From positions 62,001-126,000 of the forward strand of contig CAZODI010000001.1 in the NCBI GenBank assembly GCA_964578535.1: a stretch of DNA of 64,000 nucleotides, written 5' to 3'. Source of the stretch: PHBD01 sp964578535 (GTDB taxonomy: Bacteria; Desulfobacterota; Syntrophia; Syntrophales; PHBD01). Made by a program: the position numbers and the translations under genes. This document shows positions 1-10,532 of this stretch, piece after piece. How positions within the stretch are numbered: the stretch's first letter is position 1; each line of letters opens with the position of its first letter. The notes under the pieces are model-generated. The model worked only from the letters and a program-made list of their open reading frames with translations. It ran no database searches and was not told the origin of the DNA.

Positions 1-238
1 GAAAGAGGCGGGAGCCCTCGAAGTGGCCGTCTGCTGCACCCACCCGGTCCTTTCCGGGCCGGCCATCGAGCGTATCGAGAACTCGTCGCTCAAGGAGGTC
101 GTTGTTACCGACACCATCCCACTTCACGAGTTGGCAAGGTCCTGCAATCGCCTCCAGGTCCTCTCCGTGGCGCGTCTGCTGAGTGAGGCGGTGCGGAGGA
201 TTTACTACAACGATTCCATCAGTTCACTATTCATATAG
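1..238 (+). CDS. prs: Ribose-phosphate pyrophosphokinase, C-terminal part
   Basis: The gene enters from the left edge of the window, so only the last 78 or so codons are seen (reading frame from base 2). PRPP synthetase makes 5-phosphoribosyl 1-diphosphate from ribose 5-phosphate and ATP in the cytoplasm. The visible piece carries the family's C-terminal signature: VLSGPA, then EVVVTDTIPL, then a final stretch ending SISSLFI, equivalent to the ends of enterobacterial Prs. It is followed 12 bases later by the L25 gene and then pth, the classical prs-rplY-pth order, which supports the call and suggests co-transcription. The N-terminal catalytic half is outside the window. Confidence 0.9.
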   Translation, partial: KEAGALEVAVCCTHPVLSGPAIERIENSSLKEVVVTDTIPLHELARSCNRLQVLSVARLLSEAVRRIYYNDSISSLFI

Positions 239-250
239 CAGGAGGAAGTC

Positions 251-895
251 ATGGAAGTCATGGAGTTGAGGGCTGAGGCCCGGACAGGATCGGGAAAGGG
301 GCCGGCCCGGCGCCTGCGCAGCCAGGGGAAGATTCCGGCCGTGTTTTACGGCGGCGGGGCCGACTCCGTGCCCATATCCGTCAGTTCCGCCGATCTGCTC
401 ATGCTTTTAACGAGTTCGGAAGAAAATATCTTCGTGAAACTGGTCATCGATGAGTCGGGTCAGAAGGCGGAAAAGCTGTCCGTGATCAAGGAGCTTCAGA
501 TCGATCCGGCCAGCCGGAAACTGTTTCATGCCGACTTCTGCGAAATCAGCATGGACCACAAGATGACGTTTGATGTCTCCCTTCACTTTACGGGCACGCC
601 CGAAGGTGTCAAGGACGGCGGAGAGATGCTCCACCTCAAAAGGGAAGTCCGCTTGAGTTGTCTGCCGGGCCAACTCCCCCAGTTTATCGAGGTGGATGTG
701 ACCGGTCTCGGGATCGGAGACTCTCTGAGAGTTGCGGATCTCAAGGTGGCCGAGGGGATCCTTCTGGTCGACGGTGAGGATACGGCTGTTGTGACGGTCA
801 TGGCCCCGAGGGTTCCTTCAGCGGCCGAGCTGGAAGAAGGCGAGGCAACGGCGAAGGAACCGGAGGTTATCAAGCAGAAGGCCCGCGAGGAGTAA
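251..895 (+). CDS. rplY: 50S ribosomal protein L25/general stress protein Ctc
   Basis: This 214-residue protein is the long, two-domain (Ctc/TL5) form of L25, which binds 5S rRNA in the large ribosomal subunit. The N-terminal ~90 residues have the L25 pattern (RTGSGKGPARRLR, then GKIPAVFYGGG), and the rest is the beta-rich C-terminal domain with an acidic/Lys tail. A strong ribosome site (AGGAGG) ends about 5 bases before the ATG at 251; a second in-frame ATG at 260 lies further from it. The gene sits between prs and pth, as in many bacteria, with about 15 bases to pth. Confidence 0.95.
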   Translation: MEVMELRAEARTGSGKGPARRLRSQGKIPAVFYGGGADSVPISVSSADLLMLLTSSEENIFVKLVIDESGQKAEKLSVIKELQIDPASRKLFHADFCEISMDHKMTFDVSLHFTGTPEGVKDGGEMLHLKREVRLSCLPGQLPQFIEVDVTGLGIGDSLRVADLKVAEGILLVDGEDTAVVTVMAPRVPSAAELEEGEATAKEPEVIKQKAREE

Positions 896-910
896 GGATC
901 GGGGAATCCG

Positions 911-1503
911 ATGAAGCTCATCGTGGGGCTGGGCAATCCGGGGGAACGATACCGGTTCAGCCGGCACAACCTGGGGTTTCTGGTAATCGATGAGCTGGCG
1001 GAAAGGGAGGACATCCCCCTTTCCCAGAAACGGTTCGAGGCCATTTTCGGCAAAGGATCCGTCAGCACGACCCCCGCTTTGCTTGCCAAGCCTCAAACGT
1101 ACATGAACCTCAGCGGTCTGGCTGTCCGCAGGCTCTTTGATTTTTTTAAACTCGACCTGGAAGACCTGATCGTGGTCCATGACGATCTTGACCTGCCCTT
1201 CGGAGCCCTCCGCCTGAAAAAAGGGGGAGGATCCGGCGGGCACAAGGGTTTAATCTCCGTCATGGAATCTCTCGGGGGGGACAATTTTATCCGCGTTCGC
1301 ATGGGGATCGGGAAACCGCCCCACAAGGGAATGGTGGAAGATTATGTTCTCCAGATCCTGCCCCGGGAACAGGCGGAGAGGCTTTCCGAGGTCGTTTCAG
1401 AAGCGGCGGAAGCCATTGGCTTTCTCGTGACGTCCGGACTTCCGGCGGCCATGAACCGGTACAATGGCAGAGCCAAGAAAAATTTTGAGGAAGAGGAGGT
1501 TTA

Positions 1504-1504
<1 letters not shown>
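911..1504 (+). CDS. pth: Peptidyl-tRNA hydrolase
   Basis: Pth releases tRNA from peptidyl-tRNAs that fall off ribosomes. The 197-residue length is normal. The N-terminus has the family hallmarks GLGNPGERYRFSRHNLGF, including the catalytic His in RHN, then the KPQTYMN block and the HDDLDLPFGALRLKKGGGSGGH block with its conserved Asp and His. The stop codon overlaps the start of the pyrophosphatase gene by one base (TAATG), so the two are probably translated in a coupled way. Confidence 0.96.
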
Positions 1505-3954
<2,450 letters not shown>

Positions 3955-3990
3955 CGTCCTGATCGGTTCTTTGCAAACCTTAAAATCCAG

Positions 3991-4022
3991 GCGCCCCGGA
4001 TCAAACCGGGGCGCTTTTTTTT
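3991..4022 (+). terminator. Rho-independent terminator after hppA
   Basis: GCGCCCCGG and CCGGGGCGC form a perfect 9-bp GC-rich stem with a 6-base loop, followed directly by eight T residues. It lies about 35 bases after the pyrophosphatase stop codon and marks the end of the prs-rplY-pth-hppA transcript. Confidence 0.93.
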
Positions 4023-4262
4023 ACCCTGGTTCGCCATGCGGCAGTTTCTTCAAGAGAGATTCATTGGTATGTCGTGCCGAACGTCCGGGACGGGAGGGGT
4101 CGTTATTCGCCGGCTTCATGGAGAAAACGGAAAAAGGGGGCGGGCTGTCTCCCATGCGTCTTCAGAATTGGTGCCGGGAGAGGGAGGGCAAGCGGTTTTG
4201 ATGGATAGAGGGAATGATACCTGCCTGATTCTTTCTGGAATGTGGCGGACCGACCGGCCGGT
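4023..4262. other. Intergenic stretch, no gene seen
   Basis: Together with the terminator this makes about 308 bases between the convergent hppA and histidine-kinase genes. I see no RNA gene, repeat or credible coding frame in it. Any short open frames lack ribosome sites and family resemblance. Confidence 0.5.
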
Positions 4263-7130
4263 TCAGGACGGAGCCACCTCGCTCGGATGGAGAATGCGCT
4301 CGATTTCCAGGTTCAGCCTGTCGAAACTATACGGTTTTTCAATGTATCCGGAGGCACCGTCCTCAATGCTCGCCGCCAGCGCGGCATCGGGAAGACAGCC
4401 GCTGGATATCACGATCTTTGTGTCCGGGTTGAGATGCAGGAGCTCCTTCATACATTTTGCCCCTCCCATTCCGGGCATGATCAGGTCGAGGACGACCAGG
4501 CCGATGCGGTTCTGCTGATCCCGGAATAGTTCGAGAGCCCTTTCCCCGCTGTCTGCTGTAATCACTTCATATCCGTAGTATTGGAGCATATCCAGACCGA
4601 TTTCCCGAAGGTTGTGATCGTCATCAACAAACAGGATCGTCGTTCTGGACACCTCCGGTGCAATGGCGTCTTCCCGGTCCTCCTCCGGCTTTTTCCCGTC
4701 CGCCGCCTCTTCACAGCAGGGGAGGTAGATCTCGAATTCCGTTCCTTTTCCGGGTTCGCTGCTGCAGAGGATCGAGCCCCCGTGATGCTTTACGATGCCG
4801 TATACGACGGAGAGGCCGAGGCCCGTTCCCTTGCCGGCCTCCTTGGTGGTGAAGAACGGCTCGAAGATGTGCTCCCGTGTTGTCCGGTCCATGCCCATGC
4901 CGGTATCCTGGATGCTCATCCATACGTATTTCCCGGGCGCCAGGAATTTCATCTGCGCCTCGTGAGGATCATCCAGGCGGACCAGGTCCGTGCGGATGTT
5001 GATGGTTCCGCCATCCGGCATGGCATCCCGGGCATTGACGATGAGGTTCATGATGACCTGGGAGATCTGGACGGGATCCGCATGAACGGTGCAGGGGCTC
5101 CCGGAGGGCTTGAAATCGACGGCGATCATCTTCGGGATGGTCCGGTAAAGCAGCTCGCAAAGGGATTGAATCTCCCTGTTCAGGTCCATCCGTTCCGGCT
5201 TGCTTTCCACCCGGCGGCTGAAGAACAGGAGCTGCCGGATCAGGTCCGCCGCCCGCTCCGTAAGTTCATGGATGCTTTCAAGATGTTTCCAGCCTCCGGC
5301 GGTACTGTGATCCCGCATGAGGATCTGGTTGTAACCGCTCAGGGCGTGGATGATGTTGTTGAAGTCGTGGGCGATTCCCCCGGTCAGCGTGCCGATGGCC
5401 TCCATCTTCGAGGCGTGGTTCAACTGCTCTTCCAGACGGCGTTGTTCCGTGATGTCCTTCAGCGATCCGACGATTCCCTTCACGTTGCCGTCGGAGTTGA
5501 AGTCCGGGGCGACATTGGCGATGAATAGGCGTGCTTTTCCGGATCGATCCAGAATTGTTCCGGTGGCGTCACGCATGATGAACCGGTCGTCCCGGATTCT
5601 CTTGAACTGATCGATGTAGAGTCTGTGATCCTCATGGCTGACAAACTCCAGGAAATATCTTCCCAGCACCTCTTCCGGCCGATGGCCGAGGATCTTTTCC
5701 CAGGCGGGATTGACATAGTTGAGCCGCCCGTCCGACTCGAGGGTGAAGATGATGTCCGGCGAGTTCTCACTCAGGTTGCGGAAGCGCTCCTCACTTTCCT
5801 TGAGGGACTGGTAAACGCGGCTGAGGCGGATGCTGAACGCGATGGATGGGGCGATTCCGAGCAGCAGGTTGAGGTCGCTCTGGGTCAGGTTTCGTTTTGT
5901 TCGTCGGTTGTCTACAGCAAGGATTCCCTCCACCTCTCCCTCGTAGGCGATGGGCACGCAGATAAAGGAGTGTACGCCCATTTCCCTTGCATATTCGAGG
6001 CTTTTGGGTGAGAGATCCTTGCGGATCGCGTCGATGTTGTTGACGAACAGCGGTTTCTGCTCCCGATAGCAGATCACAAAAGGCCCCCTGGATAAGGGGC
6101 TGATGGAGAAAAACGACTGCCCCATGAAGAAAAAGCCCCGCTCCTCCGGACTGTATCCATATCCGTCGGCGAAGACCAGCCTGCTCTTGTCTTCATTGGT
6201 GAGCAGGATGAGACCCCGGTCGAAATCGAGCAGTTTTTCCATGCTTTCCATGATCGTCCGAAGAAACTGGCTGGTCTGCAGGGTCTGGGAGTTCGCCGCG
6301 CCGATCTCCTGGATCAGAAGCAGGCTCTTGTAGGTCATGTTGATTCGGTCCAGCAGGTCCCCGGCGGTTTCTCCCTGCGTCTGCAGGCGATTCTCGATCT
6401 CCCGATTTTCCAGGTGCTTGACGAGCAGGGACAGCAGGGAGACGGCAGCGATATAGGCGACGGACAGGAACGGCCAGTGCGAGGGGTTCGTTGCGGGAAC
6501 CAGTGCCAGGAGGGCGATGAAACCGATCAGGATGGACCAGTTGCGAACCTGCTTCCAGAAGGTGGCGGGAGGCCTTTTCCACGATACGACGTAGCAGCAG
6601 ACGGGATCGCCCCGATGAATGCAGGATACATGTTCGATGGAGGCATATTCTCCCGTGAACAGCTTTCCGATCGCCTCCAGGGTGCCCATCCGGTTGGAGC
6701 ACTGGTACTGTTTTTCGTGGATGCCCGGTTTCGGGCGGACGGTCACCTCGACCCGGTTTCTGTCCAGTTCTTTTGTCGAGACGGTGGATGATCGGGATGC
6801 CTGGCCGAAGATTCTGCCCAGCATGCGGTAGGAGCGGGAAGGGGTCATGAATCCCAGGGCCAGCTTCTGCACGTCCCCGGCCGCCGCGGAGAGGGCGGTG
6901 TATCGCCCGACTTTCCTGGGGAGTTCATGGTCCCCTACCGCGGCAAACAGGGCATCCTGGAACCGGTCCACCTGCTCCTGGGTGAACCAGTGTCCCCGGT
7001 CTTCGATCTGTCCCGCTGTGATCCCGGCGGTATCGAGCAGCGCATCGACATCCACATCCGGATGATGCGCTTTCAGGTACTCGATGTAACCTTTCGTGAT
7101 CCGGCTGTTGTACAGGGCTTCTTCGCTCAT
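4263..7130 (-). CDS. Hybrid sensor histidine kinase (V4R-like, 2 TM, GAF, PAS, HisKA, HATPase, REC)
   Basis: A 955-residue hybrid kinase. Residues 1-185 form an N-terminal sensory region ending in a Cys-rich HRGDPVCCYVVSW motif like that of V4R/4-vinyl-reductase-type ligand domains (inference). Two membrane helices follow (~198-238), then GAF (~270-440), PAS (~445-565) and a HisKA box with phospho-acceptor His588 in GGIAHDFNN. Next are an N-box (NLIVNARDAMPDGG), G-boxes (DTGMGMD, GKGTGLGLS) and a C-terminal receiver with DDD near 836 and phospho-acceptor Asp882. No partner regulator is adjacent, so its output is unknown. It is transcribed divergently from the adenylate cyclase gene. Confidence 0.9.
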   Translation of the reverse strand: MSEEALYNSRITKGYIEYLKAHHPDVDVDALLDTAGITAGQIEDRGHWFTQEQVDRFQDALFAAVGDHELPRKVGRYTALSAAAGDVQKLALGFMTPSRSYRMLGRIFGQASRSSTVSTKELDRNRVEVTVRPKPGIHEKQYQCSNRMGTLEAIGKLFTGEYASIEHVSCIHRGDPVCCYVVSWKRPPATFWKQVRNWSILIGFIALLALVPATNPSHWPFLSVAYIAAVSLLSLLVKHLENREIENRLQTQGETAGDLLDRINMTYKSLLLIQEIGAANSQTLQTSQFLRTIMESMEKLLDFDRGLILLTNEDKSRLVFADGYGYSPEERGFFFMGQSFFSISPLSRGPFVICYREQKPLFVNNIDAIRKDLSPKSLEYAREMGVHSFICVPIAYEGEVEGILAVDNRRTKRNLTQSDLNLLLGIAPSIAFSIRLSRVYQSLKESEERFRNLSENSPDIIFTLESDGRLNYVNPAWEKILGHRPEEVLGRYFLEFVSHEDHRLYIDQFKRIRDDRFIMRDATGTILDRSGKARLFIANVAPDFNSDGNVKGIVGSLKDITEQRRLEEQLNHASKMEAIGTLTGGIAHDFNNIIHALSGYNQILMRDHSTAGGWKHLESIHELTERAADLIRQLLFFSRRVESKPERMDLNREIQSLCELLYRTIPKMIAVDFKPSGSPCTVHADPVQISQVIMNLIVNARDAMPDGGTINIRTDLVRLDDPHEAQMKFLAPGKYVWMSIQDTGMGMDRTTREHIFEPFFTTKEAGKGTGLGLSVVYGIVKHHGGSILCSSEPGKGTEFEIYLPCCEEAADGKKPEEDREDAIAPEVSRTTILFVDDDHNLREIGLDMLQYYGYEVITADSGERALELFRDQQNRIGLVVLDLIMPGMGGAKCMKELLHLNPDTKIVISSGCLPDAALAASIEDGASGYIEKPYSFDRLNLEIERILHPSEVAPS

Positions 7131-7179
7131 GGGTCCGCGGAATGACCGCTCATCCTATCATACGGAGGTGATGCGCGAA

Positions 7180-7206
7180 TCTATATGATTTGTTTTCGTT
7201 TTTCAA
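7180..7206 (-). promoter_or_regulatory. Weak candidate sigma-70 promoter for the hybrid kinase
   Basis: On the minus strand TTGAAA (7206-7201) is followed after a short 15-base spacer by TATAGA (7185-7180), about 50 bases before the kinase start. The match is partial and the spacer short, so this is only a candidate. Confidence 0.25.
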
Positions 7207-7286
7207 CCTTGATTTTCGCACGGGATTTCCATGCATGACACGAATGCCGGGTTACGCCCGGGGAGGGGATCTGAGTGAGCAGGAAA

Positions 7287-7315
7287 TTGAAATACGTAAC
7301 AAATGCAAGTAGATA
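7287..7315 (+). promoter_or_regulatory. Candidate sigma-70 promoter for the adenylate cyclase gene
   Basis: TTGAAA at 7287-7292 and TAGATA at 7310-7315 are 17 bases apart within the AT-rich divergent intergenic region (7131-7475). The -35 fits well; the -10 is weak. Apart from the two candidate promoters I see no other element in this ~345-base gap. Confidence 0.3.
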
Positions 7316-7475
7316 AAAATGTGATCGTTGCTAAAGAAATGAATGCAATCGTTCGATAGGAAAGACAGGGAACCCGGTTTGAAACGTCACACTGCCCTCC
7401 GCTTTGTTTATGAGACCCGGAAGAGCGACCGGAATACGGAATAAGAGGATTCTCCGCCTGCGGAAAAACGGGGTC

Positions 7476-9362
7476 ATGCTTCCAAAGACATACATTCAGA
7501 ACAAGAAACGATACCTCGCCTACAACCAGTTCCGGAAAGGGCTCTTTGCCGAGCTCGCCCCAAAGGACAGCGAGGCCGTCCTGTACCTGCTTCCATGGAT
7601 GCTGAACGAAAACCATCCTCAGGTTCCCGGATATGTTCCTAACCTGGCCCACCCCATCGGTGTCTACGGTCTGGACGGCGACCCGGAGATCCGGAAGCGG
7701 GAGGCCTCGTTCAGCTTCCTGTTTCACATCGACAAGGCCATGCGGAAGGTCAAGTTCAAGCCCGATTCGTGGATGATCCAGGGGATCTACACGATCGGGA
7801 GCGTCGGCTCCGTCATGCAGACCGCCTGTTCCGACTGCGACATATGGCTGTGCGTAGACCGGGAGCGGCTCGGCAAGGAGGGGATGGCGCAGCTTCAGCA
7901 GAAGGTCAACCTGATCAAGGACTGGCTCGATGCAAACATCCGCATGCCCGTCTATTTCTTTCTCTGCGACGTGGAAGATGTTCGGAAAGGTCATTTCGGA
8001 GACGTCTCCGGCGAAAGCAGCGGGAGCACCCAGAAGAATATCCTGAAAGAGGAATTCTACCGAACGGCGGTCCTGATCGCCGGAAAGATTCCCCTCTGGT
8101 GGCTCGCCTTCGATCCGGATGGGGAAGTCGACTACCGGAAGCTGGCAGCCGATTATGAACGGGACGTTTTCGGAGACTACGACGCCATTGACCTGGGGAG
8201 CCTGGAACGGGTCGAGCGGGACGAATACTTCGGCGCCGCCCTCTGGCAGTTCAACAAAGCCCTCACCCATCCCCTGAAGTCGATCACCAAGATGCTGCTC
8301 CTCCAGATGTTTCTGGCCTTTCCCCCGGGCCATCTTCTCTGCCACCGGTTTCGGGCGGAGGTCATGAACCCGGTGAAGGACCGTCTCTTTGTCGATCCCG
8401 GCACCTTCACGATCCGGTCCATCTTTGATTTCAACCGGGACCGGGACCGGGATGACTTCCATTTCATCCAGAAGTGCGTCTATCTGCGCTGCGACGTGAA
8501 GATGCACTCCCGGAAGGCGGGGATGCGGGAGGAGCTTCTCCGGGAGGCCTTCCAGAAGGATCCCCTCTCCCGGGAGGAGATCCACAGCCTCAACCGGTTC
8601 AAGACATGGCATTTCCAGGACCAGGTCCGCATCGGGAACCGGGCGCTGGCACTCCTCCTGAAAATCTACAAGGACATCAGCCGGGTGCACTCGAACGTCG
8701 AGCCGAGCCTCGTCAGTCCCGGGGATCTCCGGATCCTCGGCCGGAAACTTTCCTCCTGCCTGGAGAAGAAGTCCAACAAGGTTCCCGTGATCCACAAACC
8801 GACGGATTCCCTGAACCAGCCGACCCTTGTTTTCCGCTTCAGCGGGAAGAAGTGGCAGGTTCTTCCCGCGGACGAGCCGGAGACAGTGATTGTCGAGGAC
8901 GCCCGCATCGTATTCTGCATCGCCTACCTCGTGTGGAACGATCTCTTCCGGCCCGGAGAGCTCCGCATGCTGCCGAATCCCACCTCCATCACCCTCCAGG
9001 AAATCCTGAACCTGGGAAACAAGATTCGGGTTCTGTTCGGGACCTACGACATCTCCGCTGTGGATTTCCATAATTTCGGCGTCCAGGAGCAGCTGGAAAC
9101 GATGCTGGTGATCGCCAACTTCGAAGACACCTCGGGGGCCGGGAATGGCGACTCATACAGCGTTCTCTATGGCAACAACTGGGGCGAACTGTTCCTGGAG
9201 CGAGTCGGTTCCACCGAGGCGTTCCACGGGGCCTTCAATGGACGGAGCCGGAAAGAGCGCTCCCTCAGCGTGCACTATCACGTTCAGCGAACCAGCCTTC
9301 AATATGAAAAGATCGTCGAGCGGGCGAAGCGGATGGTGATGGAGACGCTGGAGAAGGGATAA
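7476..9362 (+). CDS. cyaA: Class I adenylate cyclase homologue, short form
   Basis: The protein resembles enterobacterial CyaA, which makes cAMP from ATP. The nucleotidyltransferase core is recognisable: IGSVGSVMQTACSDCDIW matches the CyaA GSTSSxGQSCSSDLDIWVC motif with its catalytic Ser and Asp residues. GSTQKN followed by EEFYRTAVLIAGK matches the next CyaA block. I placed the start at the ATG at 7476, whose product aligns with the CyaA N-terminus; TTG 7404 and ATG 7410 are alternatives and none has a strong ribosome site. At 628 residues it lacks roughly the last 200 residues of E. coli CyaA, the part tied to glucose regulation. No CRP-type gene is nearby. Confidence 0.82.
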   Translation: MLPKTYIQNKKRYLAYNQFRKGLFAELAPKDSEAVLYLLPWMLNENHPQVPGYVPNLAHPIGVYGLDGDPEIRKREASFSFLFHIDKAMRKVKFKPDSWMIQGIYTIGSVGSVMQTACSDCDIWLCVDRERLGKEGMAQLQQKVNLIKDWLDANIRMPVYFFLCDVEDVRKGHFGDVSGESSGSTQKNILKEEFYRTAVLIAGKIPLWWLAFDPDGEVDYRKLAADYERDVFGDYDAIDLGSLERVERDEYFGAALWQFNKALTHPLKSITKMLLLQMFLAFPPGHLLCHRFRAEVMNPVKDRLFVDPGTFTIRSIFDFNRDRDRDDFHFIQKCVYLRCDVKMHSRKAGMREELLREAFQKDPLSREEIHSLNRFKTWHFQDQVRIGNRALALLLKIYKDISRVHSNVEPSLVSPGDLRILGRKLSSCLEKKSNKVPVIHKPTDSLNQPTLVFRFSGKKWQVLPADEPETVIVEDARIVFCIAYLVWNDLFRPGELRMLPNPTSITLQEILNLGNKIRVLFGTYDISAVDFHNFGVQEQLETMLVIANFEDTSGAGNGDSYSVLYGNNWGELFLERVGSTEAFHGAFNGRSRKERSLSVHYHVQRTSLQYEKIVERAKRMVMETLEKG

Positions 9363-9402
9363 AAAAGACAATGCGGTCGGACGCCGGATACGGCGGCATG
9401 CC

Positions 9403-10524
9403 TCATAGCAGAGCCAGCCGGTCCGCCACGGCCATGCCCGCCCGGGTGGGGCGGAGGAATCCCCGGGACATCTCCACGAGGCCTTCCCCGGCCCATTTCT
9501 GAAACAGAAAACGATACTCCTTTTTCAGATCGGTTGCGTACCTCCGCCGATAGCCTTCCAGGTGGAGCCCCCGGGCGGTCCTCAGGGCCAGGAACCGGGC
9601 TTCCAGGGACGCCTGCTCGCGGGTAAGGATCTCCGTGGCGTCGACGGGCGGACGCCCCGCCTCGACGGATGCCAGGTAATCCGGCAGGGAGCGGACATTC
9701 CACCAGCGCCTGTTTTCCCGGAAGGAGTGCGCCGACGGACCGAGGCCGAGATAGGGAACATGGCGCCAGTACTTCGTGTTGTGGCGGCTGGCAGACAGGG
9801 GTCCCTTGGCGAAATTCGAGACCTCGTAATGGAGAAATCCGACTCCTGTCAGGAATCGGGATGTGGCGAGGAAAAAGTCGGCCGCAAGGGATTCTCCCGC
9901 CGGCTCCAGCCGGGATTTCCCGAGGCACCGAGCCAGGGGAGTTTCGGGCTCGACGGTCAACTCGTAACAGGACAGGTGAACGACCGGTAGCGTTGCCGCA
10001 GCCGCCAGTGTCTCCAGCCAGCCCTCCATCGTCTGGCCGGGGATTCCGTACATCAGGTCGATCCCCAGGTTTTTGAATCCGGCCCGCTCGGCATCCCGGA
10101 CGGCCCGCAGGGCCTGTTCCACCGTATGCCGCCGTCCCAGGAAGGACAGGACCCCGTCGTCCAGGGACTGTATACCGATGTTCAGGCGATTCACCCCGAC
10201 GGCCCGAACGGACCGCAGGTCCGAAGCCGTCCAGTCGGCGGGATTCATCTCCGCGGTGATCTCGGCGTCCGGGGCGATGCGGAAGGTGTTCCGGAGACCT
10301 TCCATGGTCCGCTCGATCTGCTCCGGCGCGAGGACTGACGGCGTGCCCCCCCCGAAATAGACCGTATCGAAAGACCGGAAGGAGCGCCGGTACAGGGTCG
10401 CTTCGAGCTGCAGGGCCTTCAGGAACCGGGGGATTTCCCGCTCCGCCTCCGGGAGGGAATAGAAACCGCAGTAGGCGCACTTGGAGCGGCAGAATGGGAT
10501 ATGGATGTAAAGGCCCGCGGCCAT
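9403..10524 (-). CDS. hemW: Radical SAM heme chaperone HemW
   Basis: A 373-residue radical SAM protein with the cluster motif CRSKCAYC at residues 12-19 and YFGGGTPS further on. The HNTKYW motif is the HNxxYW heme-binding signature that separates HemW, a heme chaperone, from true coproporphyrinogen oxidase HemN. The ATG at 10524 was chosen because the protein then begins MAAGLYIHIPF, typical of the family. It starts eight bases after the lepA stop, so lepA-hemW form one transcript, an arrangement common in bacteria. The ribosome site is weak, fitting translational coupling. Confidence 0.92.
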   Translation of the reverse strand: MAAGLYIHIPFCRSKCAYCGFYSLPEAEREIPRFLKALQLEATLYRRSFRSFDTVYFGGGTPSVLAPEQIERTMEGLRNTFRIAPDAEITAEMNPADWTASDLRSVRAVGVNRLNIGIQSLDDGVLSFLGRRHTVEQALRAVRDAERAGFKNLGIDLMYGIPGQTMEGWLETLAAAATLPVVHLSCYELTVEPETPLARCLGKSRLEPAGESLAADFFLATSRFLTGVGFLHYEVSNFAKGPLSASRHNTKYWRHVPYLGLGPSAHSFRENRRWWNVRSLPDYLASVEAGRPPVDATEILTREQASLEARFLALRTARGLHLEGYRRRYATDLKKEYRFLFQKWAGEGLVEMSRGFLRPTRAGMAVADRLALL

Positions 10525-10532
10525 GATCCCGT

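Noticed and set aside
9403..10524. Oxygen-independent coproporphyrinogen III oxidase (HemN)
   Set aside because: The HNxxYW motif and the link to lepA mark HemW, which is not a coproporphyrinogen oxidase.
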